Part shown: one piece after another, positions 29,130-37,306 of the stretch | Position numbering within the stretch: position 1 is the stretch's first letter | How the letters are laid out: the number at the start of each line of letters is the position of its first letter | NCBI GenBank assembly: GCA_022826505.1 | Contig: JAJDUQ010000220.1 | Location: 1-56,024 of the forward strand | Direction: 5' to 3' | From: Gammaproteobacteria bacterium | GTDB lineage: Bacteria > Pseudomonadota > Gammaproteobacteria > HK1 | DNA length: 56,024 bases | The notes under the pieces: generated by a model | What the model saw: only the letters and a program-made list of their open reading frames with translations | Told to the model about the DNA's origin: nothing | Databases searched by the model: none | Made by a program: the position numbers and the translations under genes

Positions 29130-29971
29130 ACGTGGATTCGGTGGCGGATTCGGTGGCGAACGAACGGGGCGTCTCGCCGAGTGCCACTGCGATCGCGCCG
29201 GCGGTTGGCAGCGTGCTCCACGGTGTGCGGCTGAGTGCGCGGCCCGACCCCTGCGTCATCTCCGCCATCCGTGCCGCGATCGCACGTCGTCTTGTGCTCG
29301 TCCTTCGCGGTCAGGATCTCCCGGCGGTGGCGCTGCGGGAGTTCACGTCGCATCTGGGTCCGCTCTTCGTGCACCATGACGACGATGCCGTGCTGCATGC
29401 GGACGGGCTCCCCGAGGTGCTGGAAATGCGCAAGGAGCCCGGCGGAGATCGGCTCTTCGGCGGTGGGGGCTGGCACGCCGACGTGACCTTCCGCAAGCCG
29501 GCGGGACATCTGTCGGTGCTGCACGCCAGGGTGATCCCGCCCGTCGGCGGCGACACCGGCTTCGCCAGCACCATCGCCGCGTTCGAAGCGCTGAGCCCGG
29601 GAATGCGGGCACTGCTTCGCACACTGGAAGCCGTGCACAGCTACCACGGCCCCGGCCGCCCCGATCACCCCGAGGAGACCGCCATCCATCCGGTGGTGCG
29701 CGTTCATCCCGATACCGGAGCGGAGGGCCTCTACATCAACCGGATGTTCGCCACCCGGTTCCGCAACATGACGCGGGCAGAGAGTCGGCCACTCATCGAG
29801 TACCTGGACCGCCACATGACCCGCCCGAAATTCACCTGCCGGGTGCGCTGGCGGCCGGGACAGGTCGTGATCTGGGACAACCGCTTCACCTTGCACTACC
29901 CGATCAACGACTTCACCGGCGAGCGCCGACTGCTGTTGCGCTGCACGACGCTGGAGGGACCGCCGGGGTAG
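29126..29971 (+). CDS. TauD/TfdA family Fe(II)/2-oxoglutarate dioxygenase
   Basis: Non-heme iron dioxygenase of 281 residues. The metal site is visible as WHADVTF (His and Asp of HxD) and the distal histidine in NRFTLHYPINDF, followed by the 2-oxoglutarate-binding arginine in RRLLLRCTTLEG. The segment HLGPLFVHHDD near the N-terminus is also typical. It is coupled by a 4-base overlap to the esterase gene. The substrate (a sulfonate, aryloxyalkanoate or other organic acid) cannot be deduced. Confidence 0.9.
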   Translation: MNVDSVADSVANERGVSPSATAIAPAVGSVLHGVRLSARPDPCVISAIRAAIARRLVLVLRGQDLPAVALREFTSHLGPLFVHHDDDAVLHADGLPEVLEMRKEPGGDRLFGGGGWHADVTFRKPAGHLSVLHARVIPPVGGDTGFASTIAAFEALSPGMRALLRTLEAVHSYHGPGRPDHPEETAIHPVVRVHPDTGAEGLYINRMFATRFRNMTRAESRPLIEYLDRHMTRPKFTCRVRWRPGQVVIWDNRFTLHYPINDFTGERRLLLRCTTLEGPPG

Positions 29972-30067
29972 GGCGGTATCCTTCCGTTGCGGCGCCACAT
30001 CGGGCGCGACCTTCCGACCAAACGGTCGTGTCAGGCTGAGACGGTGTCCCATCAGGAGCCGGCAGAA

Positions 30068-30096
30068 TTGATTGACGCGGGGTATGGCCGTACCCT
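30068..30096 (+). promoter_or_regulatory. promoter with embedded operator for the toxin-antitoxin pair
   Basis: TTGATT (30068-30073) and TACCCT (30091-30096) are spaced 17 bases apart and would start transcription at or near the antitoxin ATG (30103). Between and over them lies the near-perfect palindrome GGGTATGGCCGTACCC (30080-30095, one mismatched pair). That is where a ribbon-helix-helix antitoxin would be expected to bind for autorepression. No Shine-Dalgarno precedes the ATG, consistent with a leaderless message. Confidence 0.45.
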
Positions 30097-30102
30097 ATTT
30101 GT

Positions 30103-30390
30103 ATGGCCACCGTCACCGTAAAGTCGACCTACTCGCTCGACGTCGAAACCGTGCGGCAGTTGGAAAATCTCGCGAAGCGCTGGAACACGTCCAAGTCCGG
30201 TGCACTCCGGCGCGCCATCCGATCGGCGGCGAATCAAGTGCGCTCCGACCACCATGAAGCGCTTGATGCGCTCGACCGCTTGCAGTCCCTGCTCGCACTG
30301 GACCGAGAATCGGCACGAGCCTGGGCAAACGAGGTGAGGCAGGAACGCCGGGCGGCGGCAGAGCGTAGCGCCCCGTGGCCGTCGGAATGA
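30103..30390 (+). CDS. ribbon-helix-helix antitoxin (VapB-type)
   Basis: Small DNA-binding antitoxin of 95 residues. The N-terminal stretch VTVKSTYSLDVETVRQLENLAKRW, split here by function into a beta strand and helix A, is followed by TSKSGALRRAIRSAA, the second helix of an RHH fold; the acidic/basic C-terminal tail would wrap the toxin. It overlaps the PIN toxin gene by 4 bases, the usual antitoxin-first arrangement. Autoregulation through the palindrome just upstream is inferred. Confidence 0.85.
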   Translation: MATVTVKSTYSLDVETVRQLENLAKRWNTSKSGALRRAIRSAANQVRSDHHEALDALDRLQSLLALDRESARAWANEVRQERRAAAERSAPWPSE

Positions 30391-30758
30391 TCCACTTGGA
30401 CACGAGCTTCCTGATTCGCGCATTGGCCTCAGGTTCGCAGGAGGATGCCCGGCTTCGGGAGTGGATCGGGGCGAATGAACCGCTCGGCATGAGCACGGTC
30501 GCCTGGGCGGAATTCCTGTGCGGCCCCGTCGACCAGGCCGCATTGTCCGTTGCGTCGATGGTGGTCGGACAACAATCCCCGTTTACCGAAGAGGCGGCCT
30601 TCATCGCGGCAAGGCTGTTCAACGGCTCCGGCCGGCGCCGGGGGACGATGATCGATTGCATGATCGCGGCGACGGCGATCGCGGAGGAAGCGGCCGTCGC
30701 CACCGGCAATCCGGACGACTTCAGTCGATTCGAGGCTTTCGGGTTGGCCTTGGCGTAG
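30387..30758 (+). CDS. PIN-domain ribonuclease toxin (VapC-type)
   Basis: Metal-dependent RNase of the PIN fold, about 123 residues. The acidic active-site residues are in MIHLDTSFLI (Asp), VAWAEFL (Glu), IDCMIAATAI (Asp) and TGNPDDF (Asp), so the quartet looks intact. The ATG at 30387 overlaps the antitoxin stop as ATGA and gives the canonical N-terminus; a GTG at 30375 is also in frame. The likely target is tRNA or rRNA, as for characterised VapC proteins, but this is not determined here. Confidence 0.88.
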   Translation: MIHLDTSFLIRALASGSQEDARLREWIGANEPLGMSTVAWAEFLCGPVDQAALSVASMVVGQQSPFTEEAAFIAARLFNGSGRRRGTMIDCMIAATAIAEEAAVATGNPDDFSRFEAFGLALA

Positions 30759-30874
30759 CTGACCGGTGCAGCGCGATACAGGCCGCATCGGCCGGCGGCA
30801 AGCCTCTCCGCGCTCTCTATCCATCGTCTCATCGGTGATGGTGGAGATTGAGCTCGAACGGGGAGTGCGTGCGT

Positions 30875-31399
30875 CTACGGCGCAGTGAGCTTCTCCAGAA
30901 TCTCTCCTATCGCCTCGTCCGCGATGTCCTGGATCTCCGCATCGGTGCGGTTCTGGATCGGGTGCGGGACCCAGACGATCGCCGGATCGTAGCCGAGCGA
31001 TTCGGACTGTGCGGCCGCCGCCTGCCGGAACGCGGTGGTCGCGATCATGACGCCGGGGATGCCCCTCTCGTCGAGGTCGAGCATGTCATGCACACTGCAC
31101 GACGTGCACGAGCCTCAGTCGGACAGGGCGTCGACGACGACATCGACCTCCTCGGCGATGGTCTGCGACAGATCGACGGGCGCGGTGCGGGTGTTGGTGG
31201 GCTTGGCGTAGCGCCTGACGGCCACCCCACGGCTGGCAAAGTGCGATTCGAGCCGGTCGAGGAAGGTGTCTCCGCGCGCCTTTCCGATGTCGAGCAACCC
31301 CAGAGTCATGCCCTCGAGCGTAGGCGGCGGAGTACGGCGCTCGCGCCGGACGGATGTGGTCTCCGCGGTGGGATCGAGCAACTGGATACCGTCGTTCAT
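30875..31399 (-). CDS. UGSC family selenoprotein with an in-frame TGA (Sec95)
   Basis: A single 174-residue protein is interrupted only by a TGA at 31117-31115. Before it the frame reads ...TIAEEVDVVVDALSD; after it, in the same frame, GSCTSCSVHDMLDLDERGIPG...EILEKLTAP. Reading the TGA as selenocysteine gives U-G-S-C-T-S-C, the motif that names the UGSC family, whose members carry Sec or Cys at this position. Both sides are conserved-looking, with no other stop. The Sec and Cys98 could form a redox pair. The family's function is not established as far as I know. It is the last gene of a minus-strand run with an LLM oxidoreductase and a thioredoxin-like fusion protein. Standard gene finders will split or truncate it. 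Sec machinery (selABCD) is not in the window. Confidence 0.85.
31070..31114 (-). promoter_or_regulatory. candidate bSECIS element after the TGA codon
   Basis: Bacterial selenocysteine insertion needs a hairpin shortly after the UGA with a G early in the apical loop. Here the transcript can form UGCAC-GUC-GUGCA (31108-31096) and GCAU-GAC-AUGC (31091-31081). The second places its loop 27 bases after the UGA, and both loops begin with G. Which fold dominates needs an RNA folding calculation. Confidence 0.4.
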
Positions 31400-31551
31400 T
31401 CGGTCCGTCTCCCTGATTGATGGATTTCTTGCGCCGGGCGCCGACCCCCGCCCATCCGGCCGGATGGACTCGGTCAGACGAGGGCATCGATTCTTTCACA
31501 ATCCGAATGGGCAGGTGCCGGAAGTTCCGCCCGATGCGACGGCGCGGCCAT

Positions 31552-32979
31552 TCACGTCTTCACCTCCCTTGTCACCGGGCTCGTGCCGCGAGGGCCGCTC
31601 GCCACCCAGCCCCCGATGACGGCGCTCATGAGCCCGGCCTCGCCGCCGGCGCGCACGATGTTCAGCCCGCCCTCGCGGAACTTCGGCATCCGGTCCTCGA
31701 CGAGTTCCGGCCTGACGCCGGCGTCGACGCCGTTCGCCCCGCGCACCAGCTCCGCGCCCGGTCGCACCGTCGCGGCCATGAGTTCGGCCTTGAGCCGCGC
31801 CCGATCCCATCCTCCTTCCCTGAAAATCGCCCAGTGTTCCGGGGAGAGGACGAGAAAGGCGTCGATGCTCTCCACGTACCTCGGGTGCCCCACCGACTCG
31901 AGGGTCATGGCGAAGGAACGCGCGAGCGACTCCGGCGTGCGCGAGACCTCGTCCATGTTCGGACTCAGACCCCCGGCCCCGAACAGGGTCACCGCCGACA
32001 CCCCCGGCGGGACGCCCCGCTCCACGCTGAGCGGCTGCCAGGCCGGATCGGACTCGTCCTCGGCGAAGCACAGGGTGTACTTCCCCGGCCAGCCAAGGGT
32101 CGCCCGATCGATCCCGCCCGGCACTCCGCCGCCCACGTTGCGAATCACGAGCTGCAGCGCGCGTCCGATGCTCGCGTTCGCCCGGTTGCCCTGGCCGAGC
32201 GCGTTCACCCCCGAGTTCATGCCGATACGGCCCGTCACCGGGCCGTTCACCACCACCATGGGCCCCGAGAAATACGTGGTGCAGAGCAGCCCGTGCATGG
32301 CGAACTCCGGCGCCAGCGCCGCCTCCACCGCCGCGAGCACCACCGGCATGTACTCGGGCTTGCAGCCCGCCATCACCGCGTTGATCGCGACCTTCTCGAC
32401 CGTGCAGGCGGCGTTGTTGGGCGGAATCTCGCCGACCATCTCCTGCGGATCGCGAGTCGTGCCCTTCAGCATGCGCAGCACCCGCACCGGGGTCGGAGGG
32501 ACGACCGGCAGGCCGTCGCTCCAGCCGCGCGAGAAGCACAGCTCGTGCTCGTCCTCCGGGGCATGCACGTCAATGACGCGGGCCTTCAGGGGCGGCTGGC
32601 CGAACGCGACCTCCAGAATCTCCGGCATGCCGGGGTCCACGCTCTTCGAGCCGCATCCCGGCTGAAAGTCGGGGAGATCCGTCCCGAGCGGATCGAGGCC
32701 GGTGACCCGATTCCACTCGCCGCGGTCCCAGCCCACGGTGCGCTCGGCTTCGGCGCCGTGCTCGAGGCGAATGAGCGTGGGCACCGTCTCGATACCGAGG
32801 CGCCACGATTGCTCGAGCGAACGATCGTCGACCGGCGCCAGACCCTCGGGAAACGCCGGATCGTCCTGGGTATAGACAGTCAGCTCCGCCCCGCTCGCCG
32901 CGATCTCGCGCAGCACCGGCTGCACGAGGTCGCAGGTCGGACAGTCGCGCTTGGCGACGACGACGAAGCTTGCGCTCAC
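31552..32979 (-). CDS. thioredoxin-like/UGSC-partner fusion protein
   Basis: A 475-residue protein beginning with GTG at 32979; the stop of the LLM gene overlaps it as GTGA. Residues 1-95 form a thioredoxin-like domain with an intact CPTC redox site (Cys13, Cys16) and a cis-proline motif (ETVPTLIRL). The remaining 375 residues form a domain starting near PGCGSKSVDPGMPEI and FSRGWSDGLPVVPPTPVRV, with MAGCKPEYMPVVLAAVEAAL and later NPGKYTLC-like segments. I recall sequences of this second type being encoded next to UGSC selenoproteins, but I know no biochemical function. The frame is open upstream to 33834, but that part is antisense or out of frame to the LLM gene. It lies 152 bases before the UGSC gene. 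Confidence 0.75.
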   Translation of the reverse strand: MSASFVVVAKRDCPTCDLVQPVLREIAASGAELTVYTQDDPAFPEGLAPVDDRSLEQSWRLGIETVPTLIRLEHGAEAERTVGWDRGEWNRVTGLDPLGTDLPDFQPGCGSKSVDPGMPEILEVAFGQPPLKARVIDVHAPEDEHELCFSRGWSDGLPVVPPTPVRVLRMLKGTTRDPQEMVGEIPPNNAACTVEKVAINAVMAGCKPEYMPVVLAAVEAALAPEFAMHGLLCTTYFSGPMVVVNGPVTGRIGMNSGVNALGQGNRANASIGRALQLVIRNVGGGVPGGIDRATLGWPGKYTLCFAEDESDPAWQPLSVERGVPPGVSAVTLFGAGGLSPNMDEVSRTPESLARSFAMTLESVGHPRYVESIDAFLVLSPEHWAIFREGGWDRARLKAELMAATVRPGAELVRGANGVDAGVRPELVEDRMPKFREGGLNIVRAGGEAGLMSAVIGGWVASGPRGTSPVTREVKT

Positions 32980-33809
32980 AGCAGCTTCGCGTGCTTGTCG
33001 AGGAGCGGCAGCACCTCGTCGCGCCCCTTGGGCGGGATGGTGACGAGGGCACGGAAGCAGCCGGCGTCGCGGTAGCTGTCGATCGCTTCGGGGTCGCCGG
33101 TGGCTCCGAACACGGAGGTCTGAATGGTGTTCACGTCGCGTCCGGCCCGGTCCGCGAATTCCCTGAGCCGCGCCATCTCCGCCCCGGCGTCGCCGAACGA
33201 CCGCGTGCGCGGCATCCAGCCCTCGCAGAAGTCCACGACGCGCTGGAGCGAGTACTTGGTCTCGCCCCCGAGCAGCACCGGCGGGCCGGGCTGCTGCACC
33301 GGCTTCGGGTACGACCAGATCGGATCGAAGTCGACGAACGGACCATGGTACTCGGGCGTGTCTTCGCGCCACATGGCCTTGATCGCCTTGGCGCGGTCGC
33401 ACATCACCTTGAAGCGATCCTTGAACACGGTGCCGTGGTTCTCCATCTCCTCGGCGTTCCACCCCGCCCCGATGCCGAGCTCGAAGCGCCCGCCGGACAG
33501 CAGGTCGAGGGTCGCGCACTCCTTGGCGAGCACGATGGGATCGCGCTCGGTGAGCAACGCGATCGCGGTACCGATGCGAAGCGTCTTCGTCGACGCGGCG
33601 GCGTAGGCGAGTCCGACGAAGGGGTCGACGGTGTGCTTGTACTCCTTCGGCAGTTCCGGGCCGCCCGGCCACGGGCTCCTGCGGCTGGTGGGGATGTGGG
33701 TGTGCTCGGGCACGAAGAGCGATTCGAATCCGCGGTCCTCGCACTCGCGGGCAAGCTCGTCGATACGGATGGTGTAGTCGGTGGAGAACTGGGTGATGCC
33801 TATGTGCAT
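32976..33809 (-). CDS. LLM class flavin/F420-dependent oxidoreductase
   Basis: Luciferase-like TIM-barrel oxidoreductase of 277 residues, close to the TIGR03619-type subgroup often predicted to use F420. Characteristic segments are GFESLFVPEHTHIP near residue 30, GTAIALLTERDPIVLAKECATLDLLSGGRFELGIG (the barrel core, here only cited by its ends GTAIALL and FELGIGAGW) and GPPVLLGGETKYSLQRV. Whether FMN or F420 is the cofactor cannot be told. Its stop overlaps the next start (GTGA), coupling it to the thioredoxin-like fusion gene and placing it in the UGSC operon. Confidence 0.88.
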   Translation of the reverse strand: MHIGITQFSTDYTIRIDELARECEDRGFESLFVPEHTHIPTSRRSPWPGGPELPKEYKHTVDPFVGLAYAAASTKTLRIGTAIALLTERDPIVLAKECATLDLLSGGRFELGIGAGWNAEEMENHGTVFKDRFKVMCDRAKAIKAMWREDTPEYHGPFVDFDPIWSYPKPVQQPGPPVLLGGETKYSLQRVVDFCEGWMPRTRSFGDAGAEMARLREFADRAGRDVNTIQTSVFGATGDPEAIDSYRDAGCFRALVTIPPKGRDEVLPLLDKHAKLL

Positions 33810-34002
33810 GGTGTCGGCTCCGAAGTTCGGTCATGGAACGAAGGGCGCATTTCTACCAGAAACCGCATCGCAGTTCGCGCGCGCTCATCCGGGAGCGAAG
33901 ACGACGGCGCAGGAATCCGCCCATGCCGGCGGCCGGGCTCCGCGGACTCGAAGTTGCCGGCGAACCGACACCGGAATCTGCCGTTGCACTGGAGCAGGCG
34001 TA

Positions 34003-34824
34003 TCAGTCGGGCCTGGTCAGTCGGCGGACGAACGCTTCGACAGCGTCGAGCGTCTCCTCCGGCCGCTCCCGGTGAGGGGCATGCCCGCAGCCTTCGAGCC
34101 AGCGTCGCGTCACCGGCCCCGCCACGCCGCTTTCGATGGCGTCGAGCTGCGCGGCCGAGCCGTACGCGTCCTGCGCACCCTGAATCAGGAGCACGGGCAC
34201 GGTGACGCGGGACAGGAATTCCTCGATGGACCATTGCCGAAACTCCGGCCGCAGCCAGGCGTCGTGCCAGCCGAAGAACGCTGCATCGACCTGATTGCCG
34301 TGGTAGCGGGCGAGCCGCTCGCGCAGCCCTCCGTCGCGGTAGGCGTCGCCGGCGGCGCGGATGCTCGCAATGCTCACGTCCTCGCAGAACACGTGCGGTG
34401 CGATCAGCACCAGCGCTCGTATTCGCGAGTTCGATGGTTGCGCGTGCGTTCCCGCGTGCACGATCGCGATGGAGGCACCGTCGCTGTGGCCGACGAGCAC
34501 CGCCTCCTCGATCCCGGCCGCGTCGAGGACCGCGCCCACGGCGTCGCGGCCTTCGACGTGCATGTAGTCGATGCGACGCGGGAGCACCGCGGGACCCGAC
34601 CCACCGTAGCCGGCGCGCGACCAGGCGAACACGGGGAGGCCCGTTCGCCGGTGAAGCAGCGCGGGAAAGTCCCGCCACATCTCCACGCAGCCGAGCCCCT
34701 CGTGCAGCAGCACGAGGACCGGACCGGAGCCGTCGCGCGCTCCCCACCATCGATATTCGAGGCGCATTCGGCCAATCGTCACCCGGTGCATCGCAGAGTC
34801 CGATTCACCACGCTGCCCACCCAT
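34003..34824 (-). CDS. alpha/beta hydrolase
   Basis: Serine hydrolase of 273 residues with the MhpC-like fold. The oxyanion HEGLG motif is near residue 41, the nucleophile elbow is VGHSDGAS (Ser), the acid is in LLIQGAQDAYGS and the catalytic histidine in GCGHAPHRE. An internal ATG at residue 12 (MHRVTIGRMRLEY) could be the real start. It is on the same strand as, and 193 bases upstream of, the LLM-thioredoxin-UGSC run and may belong to that transcript. The substrate is unknown. Confidence 0.9.
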   Translation of the reverse strand: MGGQRGESDSAMHRVTIGRMRLEYRWWGARDGSGPVLVLLHEGLGCVEMWRDFPALLHRRTGLPVFAWSRAGYGGSGPAVLPRRIDYMHVEGRDAVGAVLDAAGIEEAVLVGHSDGASIAIVHAGTHAQPSNSRIRALVLIAPHVFCEDVSIASIRAAGDAYRDGGLRERLARYHGNQVDAAFFGWHDAWLRPEFRQWSIEEFLSRVTVPVLLIQGAQDAYGSAAQLDAIESGVAGPVTRRWLEGCGHAPHRERPEETLDAVEAFVRRLTRPD

Positions 34825-35296
34825 TCACGGCTCGACTCCGATCTTGCCGCTGCGGGTCCGTCTCCGGGCCGCGGTCGGCACGGCATCGCAAGATGTTCCT
34901 GCCCCTTGCGCGGCTCCCGCGAGCGTCCGGGGTCGGCACGCCCGCGCCACCGCCCCCGGTGTCGCCCCCGCGCGGTGCCGACAGCCGGAGATTCGGTTCC
35001 CGACAGGCTCCGTTACCACGAACCGGCCGATTCGCCCGTGCACCGGCCGCGCGGCCCGGCACGGGAGCCCACGAGGCCGCTCGCGGGGTCGGCACCCAAG
35101 TTTCGCCGATTCACGGCTGCGGGCGCGGACGGTACCACTCATCGCGCGCGGACTCGTCGCCAATGACGAAACGCCGTCCTGGACCCACGGACGGATCAGT
35201 TTTTCTTTGGGCTGCAACGAGAAATTCTTCGGTTGAGTCGAACCCGTCGCATCCCAATCTGTCCAATGACCACAAACCAGCAAAAGGAAGGAAACC
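34825..35296. other. 472-base divergent intergenic region
   Basis: No credible gene; several GC-driven frames are open but have no recognisable family. The right-hand 130 bases are more AT-rich and end with the strong ribosome site AAAGGAAGGAAA of the DUF1127 gene, so its promoter is probably there. Confidence 0.45.
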
Positions 35297-35692
35297 ATGA
35301 GCGACACTGCATGCACGGAGCGCGAACCGTGGCTTTCGCACGACCCTCGCGTCTACCTGACGCACACGGCACGGGCGCGGCAGCTCCAGTCCGAAGCGTT
35401 TGCCCGGGCCTTCGGGACGACGGGACGTTTCCTCGCCCGGAACGGGTCGAACGCACTTCGATGGATCGCAGGCGCGATTCGCCGGCGACGGACGATCAGC
35501 GAGCTGTCGCGACTCGATGACCACCAGCTCGCCGACATCGGCATCGACCGGGCGCAGATTCCGATGATTGCGCAAGGGCTGATCGGCCCGAGCGGCGCGG
35601 CGCCCCGGTGGAGCATTGCCGCCGCTCCGTGCCCGCCGGAGCTTCGCGGCGACGCCGCGAACGAGACGAAGACACCGTCGGTCGCCGCCTGA
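35297..35692 (+). CDS. DUF1127 domain protein
   Basis: Small 131-residue protein. The segment RRRTISELSRLDDHQLADIGI at about residues 61-81 (family core ELxxLDDxxLxDIGI) is the DUF1127/YjiS-like domain. In alphaproteobacteria related small DUF1127 proteins affect phosphate uptake or bind RNA, but this one is longer and its role is unknown. A strong purine-rich ribosome site immediately precedes the ATG. It sits between a UGSC/hydrolase operon (divergent) and an MFS gene (same strand). Confidence 0.8.
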   Translation: MSDTACTEREPWLSHDPRVYLTHTARARQLQSEAFARAFGTTGRFLARNGSNALRWIAGAIRRRRTISELSRLDDHQLADIGIDRAQIPMIAQGLIGPSGAAPRWSIAAAPCPPELRGDAANETKTPSVAA

Positions 35693-35880
35693 GGCGGCAC
35701 CGACGACAGTTCGGCAAGGGCCGGAGGCTCTGCGGTCATTCCCCCCTCCCCCGACCGGAATCCTCCGGTCCCTCTGCCGAAGTTCGACAGACCCGCCCGC
35801 GGTCTTTCACCTGCGTGACCGGCGCGGACCTCCGCCCCGCTTTCCCCCTCTCTTGCGGCATCTGCACCGACTCTCCACTA

Positions 35881-37188
35881 TTGCGCCCCTGCCAGGGAAG
35901 GGCCGCCACGATCGCCGCTCGACAGACATTCGCGCTCCGGGTCAACAACCGGTATTTCTACGGCTGGACGATGCTCGCCGTCGCGGCGCTCACGATGTTC
36001 GCGAGCGGTCCCGGACAGTCGCACACGTTCAGCGTCTTTCTGCTGCCGATCTCCGAGGATCTCGGGATATCCCGGACCTCGGTGTCGAGCGCCTACGCGT
36101 TCGCGACCCTGATCGCCGCATTCGGACTGCCGCGCGTCGGCCGACTGGTCGACCGTCACGGCGTGCGGACCGTACTCACCGGAGTGGGGGCCGCGCTCGG
36201 GGCCGCGGCAGTCGCGTTCGGCGCAGTGAGCGGGTTCGTGCTGCTGACGCTCGGATTCGCCGCGCTGCGGTTCTTCGGACAGGGGTCGCTGATGCTGTGC
36301 GCGGGGAACCTCGCGTCGCAGTGGTTCGACCGCAAGCGCGGGCTCGCCCTCAGCCTGACCATGCTCGGTTTCTCGGTGAGCGTTGCAGTACATCCGCCGC
36401 TCGCCCAATGGCTGACCGATGCGCTCGGCTGGCGGATGGCCTGGGTGGTCATGGGCGTGGCGACATGGCTGCTGCTGCTGCCGCCGGTGCTGCTGCTCGT
36501 ATTCGATCGACCGGAAGCGCTGGGGCTTCGTCCGGACGGTGCGGCCAGAGAGGTTGCGGCAGAAGGTGCGGCCACGAAACAGGACGGTGCGGTGGTCGGG
36601 CTGACCCTCCCGGAAGCGAGGCGCACCGGCGCGTTCTGGATCATCCTGGCATCGAACTGCTCGTTCTCGGCGCTGGTGACCGCGATGTTCTTCCACCAGG
36701 TGTCCGTGTTCGAGGCGCAGGGACTCGATGCGACCACCGCGGCCTCGATGTTCTCGATCTCGGCGGTGGTCATGGTGGTCGCCACGCCGCTCGTGGGGAT
36801 GCTGCTCGACCGGTTTCCCACCAGACCCCTCTACGCCTGCGCCCTTGTCTCGGTGAGCGTCGCGCTCGTCGCGATGAGCGTCGTGGGCGATCTGCCGAGC
36901 GCGATCGTGTTCGGTATCCTGTTCGGGATGTGCAACGCGGCGATGCATGCTCACTTCACCTTCGTCTGGCCGAAGTTCTTCGGGCGCAGGCATCTCGGAT
37001 CGATCCAGGGGGTCGCCCAGATGGCGGCCGTGATCGGCGCGTCCATCGGACCGATTCCCCTCGGACTCGGGTACGACTATCTTGGCGGCTACGGCGGCAC
37101 CCTCGTCGCGCTGGCCGCGATTCCGGTGATGTGCGCGGTCGCGGTGATCTTCATGCGCACACCGCGACTCGGACTTGCCGAGGCCTGA
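35881..37188 (+). CDS. major facilitator superfamily transporter
   Basis: Inner-membrane transporter with about 12 helices. The N-terminal half begins NNRYFYGWTMLAVAALTMF and has the motif-A-like loop GRLVDRHGVRTVL; the C-terminal half has a repeat of it (GMLLDRFPTRPLYA). This resembles oxalate/formate-antiporter-like and monocarboxylate MFS proteins. No ATG lies close to the first helix in frame; TTG at 35881 is used here (435 residues), and GTG at 35815 is an alternative. The substrate is unknown. It precedes a class III aminotransferase by 118 bases. Confidence 0.88.
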   Translation: MRPCQGRAATIAARQTFALRVNNRYFYGWTMLAVAALTMFASGPGQSHTFSVFLLPISEDLGISRTSVSSAYAFATLIAAFGLPRVGRLVDRHGVRTVLTGVGAALGAAAVAFGAVSGFVLLTLGFAALRFFGQGSLMLCAGNLASQWFDRKRGLALSLTMLGFSVSVAVHPPLAQWLTDALGWRMAWVVMGVATWLLLLPPVLLLVFDRPEALGLRPDGAAREVAAEGAATKQDGAVVGLTLPEARRTGAFWIILASNCSFSALVTAMFFHQVSVFEAQGLDATTAASMFSISAVVMVVATPLVGMLLDRFPTRPLYACALVSVSVALVAMSVVGDLPSAIVFGILFGMCNAAMHAHFTFVWPKFFGRRHLGSIQGVAQMAAVIGASIGPIPLGLGYDYLGGYGGTLVALAAIPVMCAVAVIFMRTPRLGLAEA

Positions 37189-37306
37189 TCGGGCGGGAGA
37201 ACCGCACCGCGGGGCTCGGTCCACGAGCGGTGCAGGTACCCGCCCCCGGCTCCGTCGCGACCGGGAAATCGAAGCCGCAAGGCGAAACGCCCCGGGAGGC
37301 GACACG

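Noticed and set aside
30875..31399. UGSC gene as a pseudogene broken by a nonsense mutation
   Set aside because: The stop is TGA exactly at the position of the family's Sec, followed by GSC; no other defects are seen, so recoding is the better explanation.
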